Source: Puniceicoccaceae bacterium 5H (GTDB lineage: Bacteria; Verrucomicrobiota; Verrucomicrobiia; Opitutales; Oceanipulchritudinaceae). From it: a DNA stretch of 64,000 nucleotides. The notes beneath the pieces were generated by a model that saw only the letters and a program-made list of their open reading frames with translations, searched no databases and had not been told where the DNA came from. The number at the start of each line of letters is the position of its first letter. Position 1 is the first letter of the stretch. Positions 35,021 through 43,743 of this stretch are shown here, one piece after another. The position numbers were made by a program, and so were the translations under genes. The stretch is from contig WOUP01000017.1 of assembly GCA_009772895.1 (NCBI GenBank), forward strand, positions 1-64,000, in the 5' to 3' direction.

Positions 35021-35587
35021 TTAGACGGCGAGCAGCTCGGACTCCTTTTGCTTGAGGGCGTCGTTGATCTGCTCGATGTGGCTGTCGGTCATCTCCTGGA
35101 TTTCCTTTTCGTAGCGCTTGATGTCGTCCTCGGAGGTGCCGCCCTCGTTCTTGAGCTTCTTGAGGTTGTCCATCGCCTTTTGGCGGGCCTTGCGCACTTG
35201 CACGCGGGAATCTTCGGCGTGGCCGCTGCAAACCTTCACCAGCTCCTTGCGGCGTTCGCCGGAGAGCTCGGGCACGGGCACGATGATGACGCTGCCGCGG
35301 GTGACGGGGTTGAGGCCGAGGCCGGCCGCCTTGATGCCCTTTTCGATCGGGCTGACGGTGTTCTTGTCCCAGGGCTGGATGCTGATCGTGCGGCTGTCGG
35401 GGGTGGTGATGGCCGCGATGTCGCGGATGGCCATGCTGGAGCCGTAGGCGGGCACATCCACGCGCAGGCCGTCGACCATGGAGGGGGAGGCCTTGCCGGT
35501 GTGGATGTTGTTAAATTCCTTCCAGGCGTGATTGACGGCACCTTCCATCAGTTCCTGGGTCTCGAGCTGGATTTCGTCAAAGTCCAT
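35021..35587 (-). CDS. frr: Ribosome recycling factor
   Basis: RRF splits post-termination ribosomes with EF-G. The 188-residue product has the usual ATG-starting helix (MDFDEIQLETQELMEGAVNH), FNNIHTGKASPSMVDGLRVD, the IQPWDKN loop, VPVPELSGERRKELVK and the long C-terminal helix. It follows pyrH after 83 nt, the standard pyrH-frr order, and is closed by its own terminator. Confidence 0.97.
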   Translation of the reverse strand: MDFDEIQLETQELMEGAVNHAWKEFNNIHTGKASPSMVDGLRVDVPAYGSSMAIRDIAAITTPDSRTISIQPWDKNTVSPIEKGIKAAGLGLNPVTRGSVIIVPVPELSGERRKELVKVCSGHAEDSRVQVRKARQKAMDNLKKLKNEGGTSEDDIKRYEKEIQEMTDSHIEQINDALKQKESELLAV

Positions 35588-35670
35588 GATGATCAGCAGT
35601 TGGGGTTAAGCGGTTAAGATATGCAGGTTGCGCAGGGAATAAAAGCGGGCGGATCAGGTTTTTGCGCGCC

Positions 35671-36408
35671 TTAATTGACCAATGTGCCGATCTTCTCGCC
35701 CAGAACGGCGCGGCGGATGGAGCCGGACTCGTTGAGGTTGAAGACGAGGATGGGCATGGAATTGTCCTGACAGAGGGCAAAGGCGGTCGTGTCCATCACC
35801 TTCAGGCGCTGACGCAGGGCTTCGCCGAAGCCGACGGAGTCGTACTTCACCGCGTCGGCGTGTTTCATCGGGTCCTTGTCGTAGATGCCGTCGACCTTGG
35901 TGGCCTTGAAGATGACGTCGGCCTCGATCTCGCTCGCGCGCAGGGCGGCGGTGGTGTCGGTCGAGAAGTAGGGGTTGCCTGTGCCGCCGGCAAAGACCAC
36001 CACGCGGCCTTTTTCCATGTGGCGCACGGCGCGACGTAGAATGTAGGGCTCGGCGACCTTGTTCATCTCGATCGCGCTCATCACGCGCACGGGCACGTCC
36101 ATCTTTTCGAGGCAGTCCATGATGGCGAGGCCGTTGATGACGGTGGCGAGCATGCCCATGTAGTCGCCGGTGGTGCGGTCTACGCCCCGACTGGCACTGG
36201 CGGCCAAACCGCGGAAGATGTTGCCGCCGCCCACGACGACGCCGACTTGCACGTTGAGGTCCACGACCTCCTTGATCTCCTGGCAGACGCGCAGCAGGAT
36301 ATCGGCATCGATGGTTTCACCGGATTCGGTGGATTTCAGCACCTCGCCGCTGATCTTCAGGACGATGCGACGGAACTTGGGTTCGGTAGAGCCAGCTTGG
36401 GGATTCAT
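35671..36408 (-). CDS. pyrH: UMP kinase
   Basis: PyrH phosphorylates UMP to UDP. The ATG at 36408 gives 245 residues, with [14 protein letters not shown], a [14 protein letters not shown] stretch, [34 protein letters not shown] and a [11 protein letters not shown] loop. This is the hexameric bacterial form of the amino-acid kinase fold. tsf and rpsB, which usually precede it, are not here; the divergent tRNA-Gln gene lies upstream instead. Confidence 0.97.
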   Translation of the reverse strand: MNPQAGSTEPKFRRIVLKISGEVLKSTESGETIDADILLRVCQEIKEVVDLNVQVGVVVGGGNIFRGLAASASRGVDRTTGDYMGMLATVINGLAIMDCLEKMDVPVRVMSAIEMNKVAEPYILRRAVRHMEKGRVVVFAGGTGNPYFSTDTTAALRASEIEADVIFKATKVDGIYDKDPMKHADAVKYDSVGFGEALRQRLKVMDTTAFALCQDNSMPILVFNLNESGSIRRAVLGEKIGTLVN

Positions 36409-36568
36409 CAAAAGTATTATTGATGGTCAGGAGGTTGGCGGCGTCAACCACATGCTCGTTCCTGGGGTGCTTTCTCTGTTTTTGTCTCGGGATACGAACG
36501 TTTTGTCGAAGGGGGTGGAAAACCGGATGGAGATGGCCGAAAAAACGCGAAAATATTTCTTAACGTCC

Positions 36569-36600
36569 TTGACGGGATGGCCGATGATTGTTCTTATATC
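36569..36600 (+). promoter_or_regulatory. Probable promoter of tRNA-Gln
   Basis: A TTGACG -35-like hexamer at 36569-36574 is followed by an AT-rich TTCTTATATC at 36591-36600 that can supply a -10. The tRNA begins at 36614, a fitting distance. The spacing to the best -10 match is imperfect (17-19 nt). Confidence 0.45.
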
Positions 36601-36613
36601 GGGCTTTCACCAC

Positions 36614-36688
36614 AGGCCGATGGTGTAATTGGCAACACAGCGGGTTTTGGTCCCGTTATTCAAGGTTCAAGTCCTTGTCGGCCTGCCA
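36614..36688 (+). tRNA. tRNA-Gln (anticodon TTG)
   Basis: A complete cloverleaf can be folded: acceptor AGGCCGA (36614-36620) pairs with TCGGCCT, D-arm GTGT/ACAC, anticodon stem GCGGG/CCCGT around loop TTTTGGT (anticodon TTG, reads CAA), T-arm CAAGG TTCAAGT CCTTG, then discriminator G and an encoded CCA ending at 36688. Confidence 0.97.
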
Positions 36689-36695
36689 CTTTCTT

Positions 36696-36729
36696 AAAAG
36701 CCGCGAATCCTCAAGGGTTTGCGGCTTTT
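36696..36729 (+). terminator. Terminator after tRNA-Gln
   Basis: A 15-bp stem with two G-T wobbles (AAAAGCCGCGAATCC with GGGTTTGCGGCTTTT), TCAA loop and a T-rich end. It lies 7 nt after the tRNA CCA. Confidence 0.92.
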
Positions 36730-36791
36730 TTGTGCGCGAGGCAGAAGCGGTGAAACCGTCGGATAGAGCGCTATCGCGAGCGGGTCGGCGT

Positions 36792-37763
36792 TTACTTGGC
36801 CTCTTCGGCGGGCTCGTTGGAGGCTGGCGTGTCTTCACCGCCGTTTTGCTCGCGCGCTTCGGCGTCGTTGATGGCTTCGATGAGGTTGTCGCGGGACTGG
36901 ATGAGGCCTTCCTGCACGACCAGGTTGGCGGCGTCACGCGCCTCCTGATAGCGGTGCAGCTCGCCGAGCACGCGGGCGCGGTGCAGGCGGATGGCGTCGG
37001 ACTGCAGCGGGGTCAGGTCGTTGCGATCCTGCATGCGCTTCCAGTGGGCCAGTGCGGCCTCCCAATCCGGATCGGGGCGGTCGTAGAAGCTTTCGCCGTA
37101 GCGGAATTGCAGGTCCAGGCGCTCGGGCGCGAGTTGTGCGGCCCGGCGAAAGGCTTCGAACATCTCCACATCGAGCTGATCGGCACTGAGGATGCCGGCC
37201 TCGAGGATGCCCGGACGGTAGGTGTAGAGCAGTTCGCCCAGCGAGTAGAAATAGACGGCCTCCTTGGGCGCCAACTCGGTCGCGCGCAGGTAGTAGGCGA
37301 GGGCCTGGGCAAAGTCGCCCTCTTCCGCGTGGTAGGTGCCCATGTACTGATTCACCACCGCGATGTCGGGGTTGAGGTGCAGGGCGGAGGCGAACTGCTC
37401 CTTGGCGCCATCGCGGTCGCCGAAGAAGTCGAGCAGTTTCCCGTAAAGGATGTGGGCTTCGACCTGCTTGGGATTTTCGCCGAGGATGCTCTGAAACTCG
37501 GCCGCCAGCTGGTGGAAGCGTCGGGCCACTGTGCCTTCGTCGACCCGCTCTTCCGGCTGTTGCGCGTAGGCTACGAGCGAGCGATAGTCAGCAGCGGCGC
37601 GCGCGATGCGGCGGTCGTAGAGGGTGATGGCGTTATCGTTTTCGCTGGCTTGGCTCATGGTGGCGTCGGAGGCTTCCGGTTCGGCGGAGGAGGAACTGCA
37701 GCCGATGAACCCGAGCACCGTCACGAGGCCGGCGAGGGCGGAGATTTGGGCAAGGCGGCTCAC
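36792..37763 (-). CDS. TPR-repeat lipoprotein
   Basis: The GTG at 37763 lies 2 nt after the FmdB stop. The 323-residue protein has a lipoprotein signal (LVTVLGFIGCSSSS; Cys about 22), then tetratricopeptide-like helices with typical spacing (AHILYGKLLDFFGDRDGAKE, QYMGTYHAEEGDFAQALAYY, LRATELAPKEAVYFYSLGEL). The C terminus is Glu-rich. TPR lipoproteins scaffold envelope complexes; no specific partner is indicated. Confidence 0.85.
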   Translation of the reverse strand: MSRLAQISALAGLVTVLGFIGCSSSSAEPEASDATMSQASENDNAITLYDRRIARAAADYRSLVAYAQQPEERVDEGTVARRFHQLAAEFQSILGENPKQVEAHILYGKLLDFFGDRDGAKEQFASALHLNPDIAVVNQYMGTYHAEEGDFAQALAYYLRATELAPKEAVYFYSLGELLYTYRPGILEAGILSADQLDVEMFEAFRRAAQLAPERLDLQFRYGESFYDRPDPDWEAALAHWKRMQDRNDLTPLQSDAIRLHRARVLGELHRYQEARDAANLVVQEGLIQSRDNLIEAINDAEAREQNGGEDTPASNEPAEEAK

Positions 37764-37765
37764 GA

Positions 37766-37978
37766 TCAGTTGAGGCCGCAGGCGCCGGGCAGCTGCCCGC
37801 AGGTTTGGCACATCGGCAGGTCGGCGCTTTGGCTGCCGCCCATGGATGGGGCAAAGGTGGACCATTTCTTCTCGAGCTGATCGCTCCCGCACTCGGGGCA
37901 GCTCGGGCTTTGGCTTCCCTGCACCAGCGCTTCGAACGCGTGGTCGCAGGCTTGGCAGGTGTATTCGTAAAGGGGCAT
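37766..37978 (-). CDS. FmdB-family zinc ribbon protein
   Basis: A 70-residue protein with the FmdB N terminus MPLYEYTCQACDHAFE and paired CxxC motifs (CQAC, CPEC), then a further CQTC near the C terminus, suitable for a zinc ribbon. The family is named after a putative formamidase regulator but its role is unproven. It is translationally close to the TPR lipoprotein gene (2-nt gap). Confidence 0.93.
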   Translation of the reverse strand: MPLYEYTCQACDHAFEALVQGSQSPSCPECGSDQLEKKWSTFAPSMGGSQSADLPMCQTCGQLPGACGLN

Positions 37979-38028
37979 GGCTAAACTGCTTCCGCTTCAA
38001 TCTCAGACGCTGCGTACCCGCGGCAAGT

Positions 38029-38781
38029 TCAATTGTCGTTGAAGAGCTGGTCGAGGAAGTCCAACTCACGGGCGATGGTGGCCTCGGTCGGCTCGATCAG
38101 CTCCGGGCCTTCCTCCCGGGCGGAATTGACGCGGGTGGAGACGGCGTGGCGCGTCCAGCCGGCAGTGGAGGCGGGCTGACACAGTTGGGTGGCTTCCCGG
38201 GGCTTCAGGCGCTCCGGAAAGAGCCAGGCCGCGTGGCGCTCCGGCGGCAGGATTACAGGCATGCGGTGGTGGAGGTCGGAGAGTAGGCCGTTGGCCTGGG
38301 TCGTGAGAATGGCGCAACTGAGCAGCTCAGAGCCGTCGGGCGCCAGCCAGTTTTCCCAGAGCCCGGCCATGGCAAAGGGCTGACGGTCTTCGCGATAAAA
38401 GAAGTAGGGCTGGCGTTGTGGGCCGCGGCGTTCCCACTCGTAAAAACCCGTGGCGGGGATGAGGCAGCGCCGGTGGCGCATGGCGCCGCGAAAGTAGGGC
38501 TTGCCGGCGGCCTCCTCGCTGCGGGCATTGATGGGGCGGTGCTCCGGGCGCGCGTCGCGGATCCAGCTCGGCACGAGACCCCACTCGAAGACGTCCCACT
38601 CCGGGGCATTGAGCTCGGGCGCACACATGCCGGGCTCCGAGGTGCGCACTGCGACCACGGGCTGGCTGGGCGCGATGTTGTAGCGGCCGTTTCCAATCAG
38701 GCGGTCGAGCGGGCCGGAGATTTCCGGAAAGAGTTTGGCCAGTTCCTCCGGGCTGCACTTTAACGCGTAGCGTCCACACAT
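38029..38781 (-). CDS. HMCES/YedK-type SOS-associated protein
   Basis: The SRAP family crosslinks to abasic sites in single-stranded DNA. All landmarks are present in 250 residues: catalytic Cys2 (MCGRYAL), RYNIAPSQ, INARSEE, HRRCLIPATGFYEW and LHHRMPVIL. The start ATG at 38781 is fixed by Cys2. No SOS box was identified upstream. It stands next to the FmdB gene on the same strand (50-nt gap). Confidence 0.95.
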   Translation of the reverse strand: MCGRYALKCSPEELAKLFPEISGPLDRLIGNGRYNIAPSQPVVAVRTSEPGMCAPELNAPEWDVFEWGLVPSWIRDARPEHRPINARSEEAAGKPYFRGAMRHRRCLIPATGFYEWERRGPQRQPYFFYREDRQPFAMAGLWENWLAPDGSELLSCAILTTQANGLLSDLHHRMPVILPPERHAAWLFPERLKPREATQLCQPASTAGWTRHAVSTRVNSAREEGPELIEPTEATIARELDFLDQLFNDN

Positions 38782-38937
38782 GATGGGCAGGATGTAAAAA
38801 ATAGGATTATCCGGCCTCTCGGGTCAATTCGTCTTGCCTTCTGCCCATCTTGAAGACGTTTTGAGGTATGGACCTTATGGACTGTAGCTGATATCGTAGC
38901 TGGGTTCTGCGGTAACTTCCTTCGTTTGCAATCTCTC

Positions 38938-39549
38938 ATGTTTCCAGCGCGTTCCATCCCTTGTTTTGTCGCGGCGGCGGTATGGCTGCTGCTGGCGGGC
39001 TGCAGTACGGCGCCCTCGCCCAGTCCCACGGAGAAGGCGCCGCAGTCATTGGTGAAAGATCTTCCGACCCCGCCGCCGGTGGCGCACCCGGTGCCGGAAC
39101 CCGAGCCGCTGATCGAGAAGGCCGGTGATCTGCCGCTGCAAACGATCTCCGAGCCCCAGCGCGGCAATCCGGACGTGCCGTTCGACTTTGTGAACGCCAA
39201 CGCGCGGGTGGGGCTGACGCTGCGTCCGAGTGGCGAACCGTCGATCTTTCCCCTGAATTCGACCGGGGGCTCCGTTGGTTTTTATCACGATGTGGCCCTG
39301 CCGAAGCTGGAGGTGCAGGAGCTCGACGACGGGCGCATCCGCATCTGGGTGCGCGTCGTCAACCGCGCGCATCAGGACATCAAGGTTCGCGTGCAGTGCA
39401 TTGCCGCGCTGAGCCCGAGCAAGGAGGAAAAGCGCGCCTACGACGAGGTGATCTTCGAGCGCGACGTCTACCGCGATTTCAGCTTCATCCTCGATGGCCC
39501 CAAGGACCGCCGTTTCACCATTCTGGTCAAGGAAAGCGCGGATATCTAG
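38938..39549 (+). CDS. Lipoprotein, unknown function
   Basis: The ATG at 38938 gives 203 residues with a lipobox LLLAGCS, a Pro/Glu-rich linker and a C-terminal beta-rich domain (IRIWVRVVNRAHQDIKVRVQ, YDEVIFERDVYRDFSFILDG) distantly like the YcfL/DUF1425 fold; this resemblance is weak. TTG at 38926 is a less likely start. It overlaps the convergent next gene by 4 nt. Confidence 0.7.
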   Translation: MFPARSIPCFVAAAVWLLLAGCSTAPSPSPTEKAPQSLVKDLPTPPPVAHPVPEPEPLIEKAGDLPLQTISEPQRGNPDVPFDFVNANARVGLTLRPSGEPSIFPLNSTGGSVGFYHDVALPKLEVQELDDGRIRIWVRVVNRAHQDIKVRVQCIAALSPSKEEKRAYDEVIFERDVYRDFSFILDGPKDRRFTILVKESADI

Positions 39550-39947
39550 GGCAGGAGCGGTTGCGGTCCCACCCGGTCGGTAAAGGCAATGTCCGCGGCC
39601 GCAAAGCCGGTGGCCCAGGCGTCGAAGTCGGTCGCTCCGCCCGGCGATGCCAGCGTGATCAGCTTCACGCCCTCCAGCTCCCAAGTGCGGCGCCACGGGT
39701 TGGGCAACGGAGTCTGCGCGAGCCAGAGCACCGCTTGCCAGGAGCGGAGCCGCCAGAGGCCTTCCGTGTCGGTTGCCAGCTGCACGGTCAGCGTTTCCAC
39801 CGGGCGATCCAGCGCCAGGGCCTCGTCGTCTATGCGCTGCTGCGCGCCCGCCAGCAAGTCCGCCGGCGTCTCGGCGTCGATCACCAGCACCACCTGCGCA
39901 TGCAGCTGCACACAGGTGGCGAACAGGAGCCAGAATAATGATCGCAT
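39546..39947 (-). CDS. Exported hypothetical protein
   Basis: The ATG at 39947 opens a signal peptide (MRSLFWLLFATCVQLHAQ). The 133-residue product is otherwise unremarkable and matches no family known to me. It is convergent with the lipoprotein gene (4-nt overlap) and divergent from rmuC (56 nt). Codon use fits the region, which supports coding. Confidence 0.62.
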   Translation of the reverse strand: MRSLFWLLFATCVQLHAQVVLVIDAETPADLLAGAQQRIDDEALALDRPVETLTVQLATDTEGLWRLRSWQAVLWLAQTPLPNPWRRTWELEGVKLITLASPGGATDFDAWATGFAAADIAFTDRVGPQPLLP

Positions 39948-40003
39948 GAGCACCATTTCACCGTTGCCAGCTCAGCCTTTCAGGGGTTAGTCTCGGGCAC
40001 AAG

Positions 40004-41518
40004 ATGGAACTGCTGATCGCCGTCATCGCCGGGCTGCTGCTCGGAGCCGTCGGAGGCCTGTTGTGGGGCTCCTTGCGCGCGGGTCGCCGGAACGAATCGC
40101 TGCAGGAAGAGCTCATCACCTTGCGCACCCAGGCCGAGCACCTGCGCAACAGCCTGCAGGAGGCGGAGACGCGTCAACGCGACCTGCAGGGCGAATTGCG
40201 CGAGCGCGAGAACCTGCTCTCGGAGACCCGGACGCGCCTGACTCAATCCGAAACGGGACAGCAGGCCGACCGCCGGGCGCTGGATGAAAAGGTGCAGGAG
40301 TTGCGGCAGGAGCGCGAGCGGCACGCGACCGCGATGTACGACCTGGCGGAGGTGCGCAATCGCCTCACACAGGTGGAGACCGAGCGGGTGAACGAAAAGC
40401 AGATGCTCGAGGAGAAGGTAGAGGAGTTGAAAGCGCTGCGGGAAAAGTTCGAGGGCACCTTCAAGGCGCTTTCGAGCGACGCGCTCAAGAACAACCGCGA
40501 GGAATTTATGGCGCTGGCCAAGAACGCCTTCGAGCAGTTGATGAGCAGCAACAAGGGCGACCTGGAGAAGCGGCAGATGGCGATCAAGTCCCTCGTTGAT
40601 CCGATGTCGACCTCGCTCAAGCAGTTCGATGAAAAGGTGCAGCACCTGGAGCGTGCCCGCGCCAACGCCTATGCGGAGCTGCAGGAGCAGGTGAAGACGC
40701 TGCAGGGCACCAACGAGATGCTGCGCACCGAGACGCAGAGCCTCGTGCAGGCGCTGCGCACCCCGCAGATCCGTGGCCAGTGGGGCGAGATGCACCTCAA
40801 GCGCGCGATCGAGGCCGCGGGCATGTCCGAACGCGTGGACTTTGATCTGCAGGTCTCGACGCGGGGAGAGGACGAGAATTTGTTGCGCCCCGACATGATC
40901 ATCCGGTTGCCCAATGGGCGCGTGATCGTGGTGGACTGCAAGACGCCGGCCGAGGCCTACCTGCAGGCGCTGCAGACGGAGGATGCCCACGAGCGCAACG
41001 ACCAGCTGCGCCGTCACGCCAACCATGTGCGCAAACACATCGACCAGCTCAGCGCGAAGGCCTACTGGCGCCAGATCAAGGACGAGTCGCCGGAGTTCGT
41101 GGTCATGTTTTTGCCCAACGAGGCGTTCTTCAGCGCCGCCGTGCAGCAAGACCCGACGCTGATCGACTACGGCTCGAGCCGCAACGTGATGATCGCGACG
41201 CCGACCACCCTCATCGCGCTGCTCAAGACGGTGGCCTACGGCTGGCATGAGCAGCGTCTGGCGGAAGAGGCGAAGGAGACTTCGGCCCTGGCGCGCGAAC
41301 TCTACGAGCGCGTGGTCGTGATGGCCAACCACTTCGAGAAGCTTGGGCGCAGCCTCGGTTCGTCCGTCGACCATTACAACCGGGCCATCAGCTCGATGGA
41401 AAAGCGCGTGTTCCCGACTGGGCGCAAGCTGGAGCACCTCTCGGCGGACAAGGCCTTGCCGGAGCTTTCTCAGATCGACAAGCTGACCTCCACGCCGAGC
41501 CTGCCGGAGGGGAGCTGA
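40004..41518 (+). CDS. rmuC: DNA recombination protein RmuC
   Basis: A 504-residue protein with an N-terminal membrane helix (MELLIAVIAGLLLGAVGGLL), a long coiled coil (about 30-150) and the RmuC domain, including QIRGQWGEMHLKRAIEAAGM, LRPDMIIRLPNGRVIVVDCK and TPTTLIALLKTVAYGW. RmuC limits inverted-repeat rearrangements and has a nuclease-like fold. The coiled coil is shorter than in many members. Confidence 0.95.
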   Translation: MELLIAVIAGLLLGAVGGLLWGSLRAGRRNESLQEELITLRTQAEHLRNSLQEAETRQRDLQGELRERENLLSETRTRLTQSETGQQADRRALDEKVQELRQERERHATAMYDLAEVRNRLTQVETERVNEKQMLEEKVEELKALREKFEGTFKALSSDALKNNREEFMALAKNAFEQLMSSNKGDLEKRQMAIKSLVDPMSTSLKQFDEKVQHLERARANAYAELQEQVKTLQGTNEMLRTETQSLVQALRTPQIRGQWGEMHLKRAIEAAGMSERVDFDLQVSTRGEDENLLRPDMIIRLPNGRVIVVDCKTPAEAYLQALQTEDAHERNDQLRRHANHVRKHIDQLSAKAYWRQIKDESPEFVVMFLPNEAFFSAAVQQDPTLIDYGSSRNVMIATPTTLIALLKTVAYGWHEQRLAEEAKETSALARELYERVVVMANHFEKLGRSLGSSVDHYNRAISSMEKRVFPTGRKLEHLSADKALPELSQIDKLTSTPSLPEGS

Positions 41519-41600
41519 GCCACGCCTACAGGCGACGATCTGGCGGATTCAACGCATTGCCGTTGCTGTTTTGGGACTTAGGCGGTAGGGTAGGAGTGCT

Positions 41601-42014
41601 ATGTTGGACTTGTTTCGCAAGACGGTAATGGCCGGTATCGGCGCCACGGTCGTGACGGCCGAGAAGGTGGAAGAGATGATGAACGAGCTCGTCGCTCGCG
41701 GTAAGCTGTCTTCGGAAGAAGCACAGCGGGCCATGAACGACATGTTTTCCGAGAGCAAGACCGAGTATGAGCATTCGCGTGCCCAGACCGAGGCCTTGTT
41801 TGGGGAGATGATCAAGCGCATGAAGCTGGTGACGCAGTACGATCTGGACAAGATCGAGCGCCGCCTCGCCGCCCTGGAAGGGCAGGCCGTGCACTCCGCC
41901 CACAACCCGACGCCGCCGACGGGTGCGCCCCAGGAAGGCGCCGGTGCCTCGGAAGAGCCGAAACCGGAAGGTGCGCCGAAAAAGCCGGTTGCCGATACCG
42001 ATCCGAAGATCTAA
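41601..42014 (+). CDS. Phasin-family / PHA-granule regulator-like protein
   Basis: A 137-residue protein with helical N terminus (MLDLFRKTVMAGIGATVVTA), MMNELVARGKLSSEEAQRAM and a coiled segment, then a Pro/Ala-rich tail, as in PhaF/PhaI-like small phasin-related proteins. It immediately precedes ubiB (12 nt), a frequent arrangement, which suggests an accessory role to UbiB more than storage-granule binding. No PHA synthase is seen. Confidence 0.78.
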   Translation: MLDLFRKTVMAGIGATVVTAEKVEEMMNELVARGKLSSEEAQRAMNDMFSESKTEYEHSRAQTEALFGEMIKRMKLVTQYDLDKIERRLAALEGQAVHSAHNPTPPTGAPQEGAGASEEPKPEGAPKKPVADTDPKI

Positions 42015-42026
42015 GACCTGTAGGTC

Positions 42027-43673
42027 TTGGCTTCGCTGCATCTTTTACGGGATATCGAGCGGGTCCGCGAAATCGTCGCGGTCTTGCTCAAGTATCGATT
42101 CGACGAACTGCTGGAGCAGATCGAAGCTCCGGCAACTTGGTTGCGCCGTCTGGCCCCGGCCGTCAAGGGGCCCTACACGCTCTGGCAGCGTATCCGTATG
42201 GCCGCGGAAGAGCTGGGCCCGACCTTCGTCAAGGCCGCCCAGTTGCTCAGCACACGCCCGGACGTCCTGCCGCGTGAGCTGATCGAGGAGTTCCAGCGCC
42301 TGCGCGATCAGGTGACGCCCCTGCCGTTTGAGCAGTTGGAGCCCGAGCTGGAACGCAGCCTCGGGCTGCCGCCGGATCAGATCTTCGCGGAGTTCAACCG
42401 CACGCCGGTGGCCTCCGGTTCGCTGGGACAAATCTATCGTGCCCGGCTGGCCAAGGAGGATGTGATCGTCGCGGTCAAGATCCAGCGGCCTGATCTCCAG
42501 CAGGAGGTCGCGGCCGACTTCGAGATCATGGCCTGGTTTGCCGAGCGCATCCACCAGGCGTTTCCGCGTCTGCGCCCGCTCGACTTGCCGACGGTGATCG
42601 CGCAGTTGAAGCAGGCGCTGCTGGACGAGCTGGACTTCACGCGCGAAGCCCGCAACGCCGAGCTGTTCAATACGCTCAATCAGGAGCCGGATCAGGTCTT
42701 CGCGCCCAAGGTCTTCCGGGATTACAGCAGCAGTCGCGTAATCGTGATGGAGTGGATCGAGGGGCGCGCGATCAGTGATCTCGACCTCGCGCCTGAACAG
42801 GCCAAGGCGCTCGCAACCGCTGGCGGTCGTTCCTTTTTCGCCCAGATTGCGGTCACGGGCTTTTTCCACGGCGACCCGCATCCCGGCAACCTGCTCGTCA
42901 CGCCCGACGGGCGTCTGTGCTTCATCGACTGGGGCCTGGCGGGACAGTTGACGCGACAGATGCGCTTTCACCTGATCGACCTGTTCTCCGCCTGTCAGGA
43001 ACAGGACGCCGAGAAGGTAACGCACATCGCGATCCAGATGGGGCGGGGCACGCACCGGATCGATCGCGTGCGGCTGGAGAAACAAGTGGTGGCGGTGCTC
43101 TTCAAATACCAGCAGACGCTCACGCGTATGCAGGAGCTGGGGCACCTGATCTTTGAGCTGATCTACGTCTTCGGTTCCAACGGCATCAACGTGGCGCGCG
43201 ACTACACGCTGCTGGCGCGGGCGGTTATCTCGATCGAGCAATCCGCGCGGCAGATGGACCCGCAGTTCAACCTCGCGGGCGTGGGCGAGCCCTACGTGCG
43301 CCAGCTTTCGTGGGAACGCTGGAATCCCTGGAAGATCCTGCGGCATTCGGCCGAAGACATCCGGGAGCGCCTCGTCACGCTGGCGGAGATCCCGCAGGAC
43401 ATGCAGCGCCTGCTGCACCGGATCGAAGACGGCCATGTGGCGGTGCGCCTCGATCACCAGAACATCGACCGCCTCGGCAATCAGATTGGCCACGCCTTCA
43501 ACCGGCTCTCGGTCGCGGTGATCATCGCGGCCCTGATCGTCGGCAGCTCGCTCGTCATCACGACCGGCGTCGAGCCCAAGCTGTTCGGCTATCCGTTGCT
43601 CGGGGTGCTCGGCTACGTCTTTTCCTTCGGCCTGGGCATCTACATCGTCATCGGCATCCTGCGCGGCAAGTAG
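42027..43673 (+). CDS. ubiB: UbiB/AarF/ABC1-family kinase-like protein
   Basis: UbiB proteins are atypical kinases needed for isoprenoid quinone biosynthesis or lipid homeostasis. The 548-residue protein, started by TTG 42027 (first ATG lies too far inside), has the family block ELGPTFVKAAQLLSTRPDVL (KAAQ at 69-72 instead of KxGQ), VAVKIQRPDL, a GDPHPGN motif, and FIDWGLAG. Two C-terminal membrane helices end it (about 490-545). Coupled to the phasin-like gene upstream; converges on mrdA. Confidence 0.9.
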   Translation: MASLHLLRDIERVREIVAVLLKYRFDELLEQIEAPATWLRRLAPAVKGPYTLWQRIRMAAEELGPTFVKAAQLLSTRPDVLPRELIEEFQRLRDQVTPLPFEQLEPELERSLGLPPDQIFAEFNRTPVASGSLGQIYRARLAKEDVIVAVKIQRPDLQQEVAADFEIMAWFAERIHQAFPRLRPLDLPTVIAQLKQALLDELDFTREARNAELFNTLNQEPDQVFAPKVFRDYSSSRVIVMEWIEGRAISDLDLAPEQAKALATAGGRSFFAQIAVTGFFHGDPHPGNLLVTPDGRLCFIDWGLAGQLTRQMRFHLIDLFSACQEQDAEKVTHIAIQMGRGTHRIDRVRLEKQVVAVLFKYQQTLTRMQELGHLIFELIYVFGSNGINVARDYTLLARAVISIEQSARQMDPQFNLAGVGEPYVRQLSWERWNPWKILRHSAEDIRERLVTLAEIPQDMQRLLHRIEDGHVAVRLDHQNIDRLGNQIGHAFNRLSVAVIIAALIVGSSLVITTGVEPKLFGYPLLGVLGYVFSFGLGIYIVIGILRGK

Positions 43674-43743
43674 GTTTGGGCGGAGGCGCCGTGACAGCGA
43701 TCTTTGCGGCTGAAATAGAAAACCGTGCCCTCTCGAGCCTCCG

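Noticed and set aside
36588-37880. 430-residue frame running over the tRNA-Gln gene
   Set aside because: It crosses a tRNA and terminator and is antisense to the TPR lipoprotein gene.
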